This document shows positions 24,931-31,756 of a stretch of DNA of 31,756 nucleotides, one piece after another. Source of the DNA: UMGS1251 sp036666555 (GTDB lineage: Bacteria > Bacillota > Clostridia > Lachnospirales > Lachnospiraceae); assembly GCA_036666555.1 (NCBI GenBank), contig JAVWVS010000027.1, forward strand, positions 1 through 31,756, given 5' to 3'. A model generated the notes under the pieces. It worked only from the letters and a program-made list of their open reading frames with translations. It did no database searches and was not told the DNA's origin. Every line of letters begins with the position of its first letter. The first letter of the stretch is position 1. The position numbers and the translations under genes were made by a program.

Positions 24931-25946
24931 CTAATCATTCCTCCGTCAAAGCGATTATACAATGCATCTATTTTCTTTCGTTCTTCTTCCGAAAATTGGG
25001 TACGCTCTATAATATGGACATTTTCCTTAATTTGATCCGGTTTCGATGCACCAATCAACACACTTGTCACTTTCCCATCGCTCAGAATCCATGACAATGC
25101 CATCTGTGCTAAAGTTTGCCCTCTTTCTTTGGCAATTTCATTCAGTCCTTTTATTTGCTCCAGTCTTTTAGCCGTAATATCACTTTCTTTTAAAAATCTT
25201 CCATCTTTTTTTATGCGGCTGTCTTCCGGAATTCCATTTAAATACTTATTACTTAAAAGGCCTTGCGCCAGAGGGCTAAATGCAATTAATCCGCACCCAT
25301 TCTCTGCTGCATAATCTTTCAGTCCATCCTTTTCAATCCATCGGTCCAGCATGGAATAACGTACTTGATTTATCATAAAAGGACAATTCAAGTCCTTTAA
25401 AATTTTCATAGCTTTTTGAGTCGTTTTACAGTCATAATTCGATATTCCTGCGTAAAGAGCCTTTCCCTGTTTCACAGCAGTATCTAGCGCCATCATACTC
25501 TCTTCCAATGGTGTGTCTGGGTCCATACAATGATGATAAAAAATATCCACATAATCCAGGTTCATTCTTTTTAAACTTTGATCAAGGCTTGCCAACATGT
25601 ATTTTCGACTTCCACCTGCTCCATAGGGTCCTGGCCACATATCATATCCTGCCTTTGTACTGATAATCAGCTCATCTCTATAAGGCCTTAAATCATCTTT
25701 CACAATCTTTCCAAAATTACGTTCCGCACTTCCGTACTCCGGCCCATAATTATTAGCTAAATCAAAATGTGTAATTCCGCTGTCAAATGCAGTTCTGCAA
25801 AGTCCTCTCATATTCTCATAAGAATCATGTGTCCCAAAATTATGCCACAATCCAAGTGAAACTCCCGGTAATTTCAATCCACTACTTCCGGCTCGAAAAT
25901 AGCGCATCTTCTCATACCGTTTTCCCTCTGCCTGATAATAGTTCAT
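24927..25946 (-). CDS. Aldo/keto reductase, YghZ (L-glyceraldehyde 3-phosphate reductase)-like
   Basis: NADPH-dependent oxidoreductase of the AKR14/YghZ group. Catalytic residues are visible: Asp and Tyr in FDLANNYGPEYGSAE, Lys in ISTKAGYD, and His in IFYHHCMD; the N-terminal SLGLWHNFGTHDSYENM is characteristic of the group. In E. coli the relative reduces L-glyceraldehyde 3-phosphate and methylglyoxal; the substrate here is unproven. 339 residues; ATG at 25946 has GGAGGAAG upstream. It heads the AKR-dapF-dapL transcript, and the link to DAP synthesis is unexplained. Confidence 0.9.
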   Translation of the reverse strand: MNYYQAEGKRYEKMRYFRAGSSGLKLPGVSLGLWHNFGTHDSYENMRGLCRTAFDSGITHFDLANNYGPEYGSAERNFGKIVKDDLRPYRDELIISTKAGYDMWPGPYGAGGSRKYMLASLDQSLKRMNLDYVDIFYHHCMDPDTPLEESMMALDTAVKQGKALYAGISNYDCKTTQKAMKILKDLNCPFMINQVRYSMLDRWIEKDGLKDYAAENGCGLIAFSPLAQGLLSNKYLNGIPEDSRIKKDGRFLKESDITAKRLEQIKGLNEIAKERGQTLAQMALSWILSDGKVTSVLIGASKPDQIKENVHIIERTQFSEEERKKIDALYNRFDGGMIR

Positions 25947-26002
25947 AGCTTCCTCCTTCTATCTCCATCTCGCTTATATGTCGCTTTTTCTTATCCTCTC
26001 CT

Positions 26003-26031
26003 ATTATATTCTATTTTTTATGAATAAGAAA
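26003..26031 (-). promoter_or_regulatory. Possible promoter of the AKR-dapF-dapL transcript
   Basis: Minus-strand perfect TATAAT (26008-26003) about 57 bases before the start codon. The -35 at 17-base spacing (TTTCTT) is poor, so this rests on the -10 alone. Confidence 0.35.
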
Positions 26032-26050
26032 GATAAACTCTTTCATTTTC

Positions 26051-26079
26051 TTGAAAAAGAAGTATTCTTCTGCTAGAAT
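26051..26079 (+). promoter_or_regulatory. Promoter of xpaC-telA
   Basis: -35 TTGAAA (26051-26056), 17-base spacer, -10 TAGAAT (26074-26079) with extended TG (TGCTAGAAT). The spacer contains the palindrome AGAAG-TATT-CTTCT (26058-26071), which could be an operator. Confidence 0.75.
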
Positions 26080-26126
26080 AAAGAAGAAAAAGCATCATCA
26101 CTTTATTTTACACTAAGGAGCGCTAT

Positions 26127-27371
26127 ATGGCCAACAAAGACTGGTATCATTTAGGAGACGACATTAAGGACATTGTTCAGCAGGCAATTGACTCTCAAAA
26201 TTACAATACACTAAACCAAACCATTAGTGACACAATTCGAAATGTTACAGACACTCTGAAATCGCCGAACCGAAATACCGGTCCCGGTGCTTTTCCTTAT
26301 GGGAAAAACGTAAAAACACCTACCGGAAACAAAAGCAAAGCAAGCAGCTATACAAATACTCCTCCCACCGCGCCGGCACCTTCTACACGCACCGCTAAAA
26401 CGGGAGTATTCCGTGGCTTTGGCATGGTATTTTCCATAATAGGTTACGCCCTTTTCGGATGTTTTGCTCTGATCACGCTCATTTTGCTCTTAGTAACGCT
26501 AACCACAGGCATTCGCTATCCCGGTATCACCATTGCCTTTTCTATCTTACTTCCTATTTTAATTGGAACCGGTATTTTAGGACTTTTCGGTACGAAAATG
26601 CTGCGACGTACCAAACGTTTTAAAAACTATTTGCACTATTTAGATGGGAAAACTTACTGTAACATTAAGATGCTGGCAGAGCGAACTGGAAAATCTAACC
26701 ATTATATCCTCCGAGATTTAAGGGATATGATTCGACGTGGCTGGTTTTTAGAAGGACATATTGATGACTTAGGCACTTGCTTCATTACCAGTAATGAAAC
26801 CTTTCTTCAATATGAAGAACTTCAATCCCATATGAAGGAACAGCAGGAATTACAAAAACAGCAGCAAGCTTCCAATGCTGCAAAAGCGACTGATCATCCG
26901 CTCTCCCCCGAAGTGCAGACCGTAATTCAGGAGGGCAACGAATTTCTATCCCAGATACGTGAGAGCAACGATGCTATTCCCGGATTTGATATTTCCCAAA
27001 AAATATCTCGTATGGAATTAATTGTGCAGAAGATTTTCCAACGGGTAGAACAAGAACCAGATGTGATTACAGACCTTCGCAAAATGATGGGATACTATCT
27101 TCCTACTACTATTAAACTGTTAAAAGCTTATGAAGAACTGGATAGACAACCCATTCAAGGTGAAAATATTATTTCTTCAAAAAAAGAAATTGAAAAAACC
27201 ATCGACACTTTAAATGTTGCATTTGAAAAATTATTGGACAGTCTTTTCAAAGAGACTGCCTGGGACGTTTCCTCTGATATTTCTGTACTACGCACGATGC
27301 TTGCACAAGAGGGACTAACGAAAGATGATTTTCAAACAACGGATTCGAAATCAGAAAGGACTCCTTTATGA
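26127..27371 (+). CDS. XpaC-like protein (5-bromo-4-chloroindolyl phosphate hydrolysis family)
   Basis: The family name comes from a B. subtilis phenotype; its true role is unclear. The 414-residue protein has a polar Asn/Thr-rich N-terminus, two membrane segments (about 97-125 and 132-155), a winged-helix-like stretch (about 165-220, with CNIKMLAERTGKSNHYILRDL), and a long helical C-terminal region. ATG at 26127 has AAGGAG upstream. It overlaps telA by 4 bases (ATGA), so the two are translationally coupled. This pair recurs in Firmicutes, often linked to envelope stress. Confidence 0.88.
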   Translation: MANKDWYHLGDDIKDIVQQAIDSQNYNTLNQTISDTIRNVTDTLKSPNRNTGPGAFPYGKNVKTPTGNKSKASSYTNTPPTAPAPSTRTAKTGVFRGFGMVFSIIGYALFGCFALITLILLLVTLTTGIRYPGITIAFSILLPILIGTGILGLFGTKMLRRTKRFKNYLHYLDGKTYCNIKMLAERTGKSNHYILRDLRDMIRRGWFLEGHIDDLGTCFITSNETFLQYEELQSHMKEQQELQKQQQASNAAKATDHPLSPEVQTVIQEGNEFLSQIRESNDAIPGFDISQKISRMELIVQKIFQRVEQEPDVITDLRKMMGYYLPTTIKLLKAYEELDRQPIQGENIISSKKEIEKTIDTLNVAFEKLLDSLFKETAWDVSSDISVLRTMLAQEGLTKDDFQTTDSKSERTPL

Positions 27372-28438
27372 ATACTGAATTAAATGATGTTACCCCAGTA
27401 CCTACCTTGTCATTGGACTTACTGTCCGAGGAAGAACAAACCATGGTAGATACCTTCTCCCAACAAATTGATCTTACCGATTCTAATTTAGTTTTACAAT
27501 ATGGTACCGGTACTCAGAAAAAAATGGCTGATTTTTCCGAGGAAGCATTGGAAAATGTGCAAACAAAAGATCTAGGTGAAATAGGAGATCTGCTGTCTGA
27601 TGTAGTTGGTGAATTAAAAAGCTTTGATGCAGAAGAAGAGGAAAAAGGATTTTTCGGTTTGTTTAAAAAAACCTCGAATAAAATTGCCTCTATGAAAACC
27701 AAATATACCAAAGCAGAATCCAACATCAATAAAATCTGCGAATCCCTGGAAACGCACCAAATGCAATTATTAAAGGACAGTGCCGTTTTAGATAAAATGT
27801 ATGAACTAAACCTGACTTATTTCAAAGAATTATCCATGTATATACTAGCCGGGAAGAAAAAAATTGACCATGTCCGTACCGTAGAATTGCCTTCTCTCAT
27901 GAGCAAAGCACAAACTTCTGGACTTCCCGAAGATGCACAAGCTGCTAAAGATTTAGAATCCCTTTGTAACCGTTTTGAAAAAAAAGTACATGACTTGGAG
28001 TTGACCCGAATGATTTCCATTCAAACAGCTCCACAGATTCGTTTAATACAAAGTAACGACACCATGATGGCCGAAAAAATTCAGTCCACCATTGTAAACA
28101 CCATTCCACTTTGGAAAAGTCAAATGGTCCTTGCACTAGGTGTTGCCCATTCTACACAAGCTGCACAGGCACAACGCGAAGTCACCGATATGACCAATCA
28201 ACTCCTCCAAAAAAATGCGGATATGCTAAAAACCGCAACCATTGAAACTGCAAAAGAAACAGAACGTGGTGTAGTGGACATGGAAACCTTGAAGTCAACA
28301 AATGAATCCCTGCTTTCTACTTTGGACGAAGTTATGAAAATCCAACAAGAGGGAAAACAGAAACGAAAAGAAGCCGAAGTTGAAATGAATCGTATGGAAA
28401 ACGAATTAAAAACAAAGTTGCTTCAAATTCACCCATAA
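27368..28438 (+). CDS. telA: TelA-family protein (toxic anion resistance family)
   Basis: A 356-residue, nearly all-helical cytoplasmic protein of the TelA family, with the family region from about 20 to 330 including GFFGLFKKTSNKIASMKTKY and IPLWKSQMVLALGVAHSTQA. The family is named for tellurite resistance in some plasmids, but chromosomal Firmicute members are tied to envelope or antimicrobial stress, so tellurite resistance should not be assumed. Coupled to xpaC upstream and followed by a strong terminator. Confidence 0.9.
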   Translation: MNTELNDVTPVPTLSLDLLSEEEQTMVDTFSQQIDLTDSNLVLQYGTGTQKKMADFSEEALENVQTKDLGEIGDLLSDVVGELKSFDAEEEEKGFFGLFKKTSNKIASMKTKYTKAESNINKICESLETHQMQLLKDSAVLDKMYELNLTYFKELSMYILAGKKKIDHVRTVELPSLMSKAQTSGLPEDAQAAKDLESLCNRFEKKVHDLELTRMISIQTAPQIRLIQSNDTMMAEKIQSTIVNTIPLWKSQMVLALGVAHSTQAAQAQREVTDMTNQLLQKNADMLKTATIETAKETERGVVDMETLKSTNESLLSTLDEVMKIQQEGKQKRKEAEVEMNRMENELKTKLLQIHP

Positions 28439-28442
28439 AAGA

Positions 28443-28484
28443 ATGAGACTGCAGTCCATTTCCAAACTGCGGTCTCATTTTTTT
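28443..28484 (+). terminator. Strong, probably bidirectional terminator between telA and the deacetylase gene
   Basis: 13-bp stem ATGAGACTGCAGT/ACTGCGGTCTCAT (one wobble), 10-base loop, then TTTTTTT on the plus strand. On the minus strand the hairpin is followed by TCTTTT, so it can also end the convergent deacetylase transcript. Confidence 0.93.
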
Positions 28485-28514
28485 ACCTTTTATCACATGA
28501 ATTCACTGAAATAT

Positions 28515-29270
28515 TTAATCTTTCATCTGTCTTCCTGTTACATCCATGTGATAATTCTCTTGATAAATCAACTGCGAAATAGGAACAATTTCATATCCCT
28601 TTTCTTCCAGACCCGTGATAAGCGTTTCTAACGCATCCTTTGTATATTTAGCTCCATTATGCATTAAAACAATGGAACCGTTTCCTAAATCTTTATGGTT
28701 TAATACCGTATTGATAATGCTTTCTCCCCCATAGTCCTTCCAGTCTAAGCTATCAACATTCCACTGTATCACATGATATCCACATTTTTGTGCATTTAGA
28801 ATGACATGATTGTCATAATCCCCATAAGGTGGTCGAAATAGCTGCATCTCTATTCCCGTCAATTCTTTCACTCGCTGATGCACTTTCATCAATTCTTCTT
28901 GGCATTCTTGATCGGTTAATTGACTCATATTTTTGTGGTTTTCGCTATGATTTCCCAAGTCGTGTCCTGCTGCCTGTATTGTTTTTACATCCTCCGGATA
29001 TTTTGATACCCACCCTCCGGTCATGAAAAATGTGACGTGAAGGTTGTGTTTTGCTAAAATATCCAAAATAGTTTTTGTATCTTCATTTCCCCATGCGGCA
29101 TCAAAGCTCAATGCCACCTGTTTTTTATCCGTTTCCACCGAATAAATTGGCAATTCTCTTCCATTCACATTATTGCTCACTGTGCTAATATGAGATAAAT
29201 ACTTTGCTGACCCTACTGCCAGCACCAACAATGCCAATAATAAAGCTCCATACTTTTTCATAAACTGCAT
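28515..29270 (-). CDS. Polysaccharide (peptidoglycan) deacetylase, PdaB-like
   Basis: Exported or membrane-anchored NodB-fold deacetylase. A hydrophobic N-terminal segment (about 7-22) precedes the NodB domain: motif 1 FDAAWGNEDT (D57), motif 2 HSENH (H108, H112), motif 3 RPPYGDYD, then DSLDWKDY and LMHNGAKYT. Motif 1 has FDAA in place of the usual FDDG, so the second, metal-binding Asp is absent; sporulation-type PdaB relatives vary here too. 251 residues. ATG at 29270 has GGAG five bases upstream. Its presence beside a spore protein gene region fits a spore-former, but a cortex role is inference. Confidence 0.88.
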   Translation of the reverse strand: MQFMKKYGALLLALLVLAVGSAKYLSHISTVSNNVNGRELPIYSVETDKKQVALSFDAAWGNEDTKTILDILAKHNLHVTFFMTGGWVSKYPEDVKTIQAAGHDLGNHSENHKNMSQLTDQECQEELMKVHQRVKELTGIEMQLFRPPYGDYDNHVILNAQKCGYHVIQWNVDSLDWKDYGGESIINTVLNHKDLGNGSIVLMHNGAKYTKDALETLITGLEEKGYEIVPISQLIYQENYHMDVTGRQMKD

Positions 29271-29277
29271 AAAATCT

Positions 29278-29313
29278 CCAAGGCATATATCATTACTTTA
29301 ATATATGTCTTGG
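29278..29313 (-). repeat. Inverted repeat overlapping the deacetylase ribosome site
   Basis: Minus-strand CCAAGACATATAT and ATATATGCCTTGG (13-bp arms, one mismatch) around a 10-base centre. The downstream arm ends in TTGG, which shares two G bases with the GGAG ribosome site. CATATATTA at 29307-29299 also resembles a sigma-E/K -10 (CATAnnnTA), with GCATG 17 bases upstream (29329-29325). Operator, hairpin or sporulation promoter are all possible. Confidence 0.5.
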
Positions 29314-29360
29314 AGTCCTGTCTTCATGCATTCTTCCAAATGAAGAACTTTTTACCTAAC

Positions 29361-31598
29361 TTAATTAGTAAAGTCGATATCTTCATTCACCTTTTTATGG
29401 ATATCAATTCTGCTTCTAACGTCAACGACATTAACTAACCAACCATTTAGTGTACAATTTTTTATAAAATCATCAATTCTATTAACTCCATTCATTTCTT
29501 TTAATGTGACAACCACACCAAATCGAATTCCAATGCCATCCTTTGGATTTAATCTATTTGCTGTTTTTATTTCCATGCCCCAGTTTTTATTTTCGTATGA
29601 AATTTTGGGTGTCATTTTTTTATCTGACTTTTCAACAAGATACTTTACATTATCCCATTTTCTAAATTTAGCTCGTGCATCTCCTTCGAGAAGATAATTT
29701 TTCTCGCTATTCAAATCATCACTTAGGTTTTGCTTATCGCCCTTAATGTCATCAATTTTTCCTTTATTATTAATTCGCCCGAAATGTATATTAAGCTCAG
29801 TACTGGTATAATCTACACCTTGACTTCTGTCACATACAGGAAAATAGCACATTGTAGCTCTTGCAATGTAAGGGTACTTATTGTCTTTAAGGGGAACAGG
29901 AAAGTGATAATTATAAGTGTTCCATTTTTCACTTATATCTGATACTAAAAATTTAATTTCATCATCTTTGGTTTGTAGTACATTTTCAATTTTAATGGGC
30001 ACAACACCGTGACCATAAAGAGCAACTTCTTCGGGTGATGGCTGTTCGCTCCATCCTCTTGCCGAATCAATAATAATTGCTTTGGCAACTTCTCTACCTA
30101 ATCCCAAAACATCAATTAAGTAGGATAGTTTGCGAGATATCCACGGGGCAGCAAAAGAAGTGCCTGCAACATTCGCTGCCCCCAACGGCTCGCAAACTTG
30201 AATGTACTGCTCTTTACTTCCACCATAGTAACTAACATCTGGCTTAGCAAAAAAAGACAACGCTAACCCTTTTCTTGCATATTTGGTAGATAGTCCACTC
30301 TTGGTTACAGCATTTACTACCATGCTGTTTATCGAATCAGCAGGTGAGCCAATTTTTATAATACTATCATTTGGTTTATTTGTCCCCGCAACAACAAAAA
30401 TAACATCTTTTTCAACCTGGATTTGGTCTAAAACCGCTGCCTCAGCCGAAATGAAGTTGTCATTAATTTCTTGATTGCTCCCCAGTGAAATATTCCAAAC
30501 CTTTATATCTGCATTGTTTTCAACAATGCTCTTTATTTGTTTTGCAATGGTAAAGGAGGAAAATTCAGAACCAGCTGCAACTCCGAAATGGCGCACCCTA
30601 AATCTTCCGCATCCATCATTCAACCATGGATTTAACCTGCTACCATCAACAATAATTGAAGAAACAGCAGTTCCGTGACGGTAATCTTGACCGCTTCTTG
30701 GTATATTTTTATCCACTATCTCGTGGTATTCTACCCACTCACTAAAATATACACTCGTATCAAATAAAGTATCGATGACTCCAATAGTAGGCTCAATTGT
30801 TGGAGCTGGAATGTTAATTAAATTTTGCTGATAATCTTGCATAAAATCATCGGGGGACAATGCAGCCAAATCTACTGTTGCCATTGAAACAAGATATGGG
30901 ACTTTGTCAAAAAGGGATTTCATTTGATTTTCATCCAAAAAAATAGTTTGCTTATCTAATATTCTGCTTGTCAAAATATCAATTCCTATATCTTTAAGCA
31001 ATTTTTTTGTATCAACACCAATATTATATAGTGTTATTATACTCTGCTTCATTTGTGATGTAAGTGACTCCACTTTAAAATCATCTATATATGAAACATC
31101 GGCTATAACCTGCTTGAAATTAGTTTTAGCCATCGGAAGCTTATGAAATGGTATTTTATTCATTAGAGCATTGTTATCAAAAATGCTTTTATTTATACCG
31201 TCACTGAAATAAGCATTGATAATGGATTTAGTGTCTTCAAGCAATTGAATACTCTTATCTAAATCCTTAACGCCTAAAAAGTAAGTGATTATGTGTTTGC
31301 TCTTATCTTCGTTGAATTTCGCTCCAACAATTGCGAAATTTGAATCTTTGCCTTTAAACAATCCAGCTATGCGATTGGACTTTGCGACTACTTTATTGTA
31401 ATGTACGCTGACCAAAACTCCAGAGAATGGTCTTTTCTCCAGCCGCCAAAATTCTTTAATTTCCAGCAGCTGAGATTTTAACGCAATCACGTGTTCACTT
31501 AGCACGTCTTTTTTACTACTCATAGCCGCACCCCCGCTTTGCCCTTGCTCGGAAGCCTGCACAAATCTCTTGCCTTTCAGCTCTAATACATTATTCAT
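29361..31598 (-). CDS. S8-family (subtilisin-like) serine peptidase, candidate anti-phage protease (IetS-like)
   Basis: A 745-residue protease with an intact triad: D276 in IGVIDTLFD, H308 in RHGTAVSS and S481 in AGTSFAAPWIS; the oxyanion Asn is probably N407 in VVAGTN, where most subtilisins have AAGN. No signal peptide, so it is probably cytoplasmic. About 270 residues of unidentified N-terminal domain precede the catalytic domain (270-515) and about 230 residues follow. This size and layout match S8 proteases paired with an AAA ATPase in IetAS anti-phage systems (family knowledge; not verified). ATG at 31598 has AGGAGG and overlaps the preceding gene by 8 bases. The gene looks more A+T-rich than its neighbours, suggesting transfer. 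Confidence 0.85.
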   Translation of the reverse strand: MNNVLELKGKRFVQASEQGQSGGAAMSSKKDVLSEHVIALKSQLLEIKEFWRLEKRPFSGVLVSVHYNKVVAKSNRIAGLFKGKDSNFAIVGAKFNEDKSKHIITYFLGVKDLDKSIQLLEDTKSIINAYFSDGINKSIFDNNALMNKIPFHKLPMAKTNFKQVIADVSYIDDFKVESLTSQMKQSIITLYNIGVDTKKLLKDIGIDILTSRILDKQTIFLDENQMKSLFDKVPYLVSMATVDLAALSPDDFMQDYQQNLINIPAPTIEPTIGVIDTLFDTSVYFSEWVEYHEIVDKNIPRSGQDYRHGTAVSSIIVDGSRLNPWLNDGCGRFRVRHFGVAAGSEFSSFTIAKQIKSIVENNADIKVWNISLGSNQEINDNFISAEAAVLDQIQVEKDVIFVVAGTNKPNDSIIKIGSPADSINSMVVNAVTKSGLSTKYARKGLALSFFAKPDVSYYGGSKEQYIQVCEPLGAANVAGTSFAAPWISRKLSYLIDVLGLGREVAKAIIIDSARGWSEQPSPEEVALYGHGVVPIKIENVLQTKDDEIKFLVSDISEKWNTYNYHFPVPLKDNKYPYIARATMCYFPVCDRSQGVDYTSTELNIHFGRINNKGKIDDIKGDKQNLSDDLNSEKNYLLEGDARAKFRKWDNVKYLVEKSDKKMTPKISYENKNWGMEIKTANRLNPKDGIGIRFGVVVTLKEMNGVNRIDDFIKNCTLNGWLVNVVDVRSRIDIHKKVNEDIDFTN

Positions 31599-31756
31599 CT
31601 ACATCGTCCTCCTTACTCAACTTTCTTGAAACCGTGCTTTTAGACTCTCCCTTTAACTTTTCGATTTCTCTCACAGTGAACTTTTTTGAATAAAGCTCAT
31701 TAATCACTCCAAATACCCCTTTGAAAAACGCCGAAAACAACAGCCTCCCAGCCTGT
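31591..31756 (-). CDS. C-terminal end of a truncated gene upstream of the S8 protease
   Basis: Only the last 54 codons are in the window; the frame is open to the right edge and ends at TAA 31591, overlapping the protease start by 8 bases. The end contains FTVREIEKLKGESKSTVSRK, which resembles a helix-turn-helix of the resolvase or regulator type, followed by an acidic tail (SKEDDVDE). The coupling says it works with the protease. If the system were IetAS-like an AAA ATPase would be expected here; the visible residues show no ATPase motif and neither prove nor exclude it. Confidence 0.65.
   Translation of the reverse strand, partial: QAGRLLFSAFFKGVFGVINELYSKKFTVREIEKLKGESKSTVSRKLSKEDDVDE

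Noticed and set aside
27368..28438. TelA as tellurite resistance on a plasmid
   Set aside because: Flanked by chromosomal housekeeping genes and paired with xpaC; the resistance name comes from unrelated contexts.
1..31756. CRISPR arrays, tRNA genes or insertion sequences
   Set aside because: No regularly spaced repeats, no cloverleaf-like sequences with CCA ends, and no transposase-like genes were seen; a faint structure could be missed by eye.

Overview
The window reads as a chromosomal segment of a low-to-moderate G+C, spore-forming clostridium, most likely a Lachnospiraceae-type gut bacterium. This is inferred from gene content, not a database match: ClpC plus RadA, a DapL-type diaminopimelate branch, class 1B PyrD with PyrK, a small acid-soluble spore protein, a PdaB-like deacetylase, strong AGGAGG-type ribosome sites and sigma-A promoters. 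Nearly everything is on the minus strand; only the xpaC-telA pair is on the plus strand.

Layout. 1-344: no protein gene, but tandem strong promoters, an A/T-rich upstream element and a boxA-like leader, all pointing leftward off the window; this looks like the start of a ribosomal RNA operon whose 16S gene lies before base 1. 345-5185: a stress and repair cluster transcribed as a GntR-type regulator, clpC, an unidentified 137-residue protein, and radA; the regulator takes the place that CtsR/McsA/McsB often hold in Firmicutes. 5203-8785: a purine cluster purE-purM-purN-purD with its own promoter and terminator. 8831-11838: an M29-type aminopeptidase with a long N-terminal extension, a small membrane protein, a VanZ-like protein and a 50-residue membrane peptide gene. 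11850-16463: pyrC-pyrF-pyrK-pyrD-pyrE. 16511-21649: a cell-envelope cluster, PucR/CdaR-type regulator, ftsE, ftsX, an M23 peptidase with coiled coil, and a CtpA-type S41 protease. 21752-22577: a divergent WecG/TagA-type protein with a clear promoter and terminator. 22616-25946: a spore DNA-binding protein, dapL, dapF and an aldo/keto reductase. 26051-28484: divergent xpaC-telA. 28515-29270: PdaB-like deacetylase. 29361-31756: a long S8 (subtilisin-like) protease overlapping the end of a truncated upstream gene.

Functional links. FtsE/FtsX form an ABC-type complex that in many bacteria switches on a coiled-coil peptidoglycan hydrolase; the hydrolase sits directly downstream, followed by a membrane-anchored processing protease. 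PyrK supplies the FAD/2Fe-2S electron-transfer subunit of PyrD and is its immediate neighbour. DapF and DapL are consecutive steps of the LL-DAP to meso-DAP route.

The most interesting part is the right edge. The 745-residue S8 protease has an intact Asp/His/Ser triad, no signal peptide and a large N-terminal domain, and it is translationally coupled to another gene. This resembles the protease half of ATPase/subtilisin anti-phage pairs (IetAS type), but the partner is cut off, and the 54 residues visible look like a helix-turn-helix end rather than an ATPase, so the system type is unresolved.
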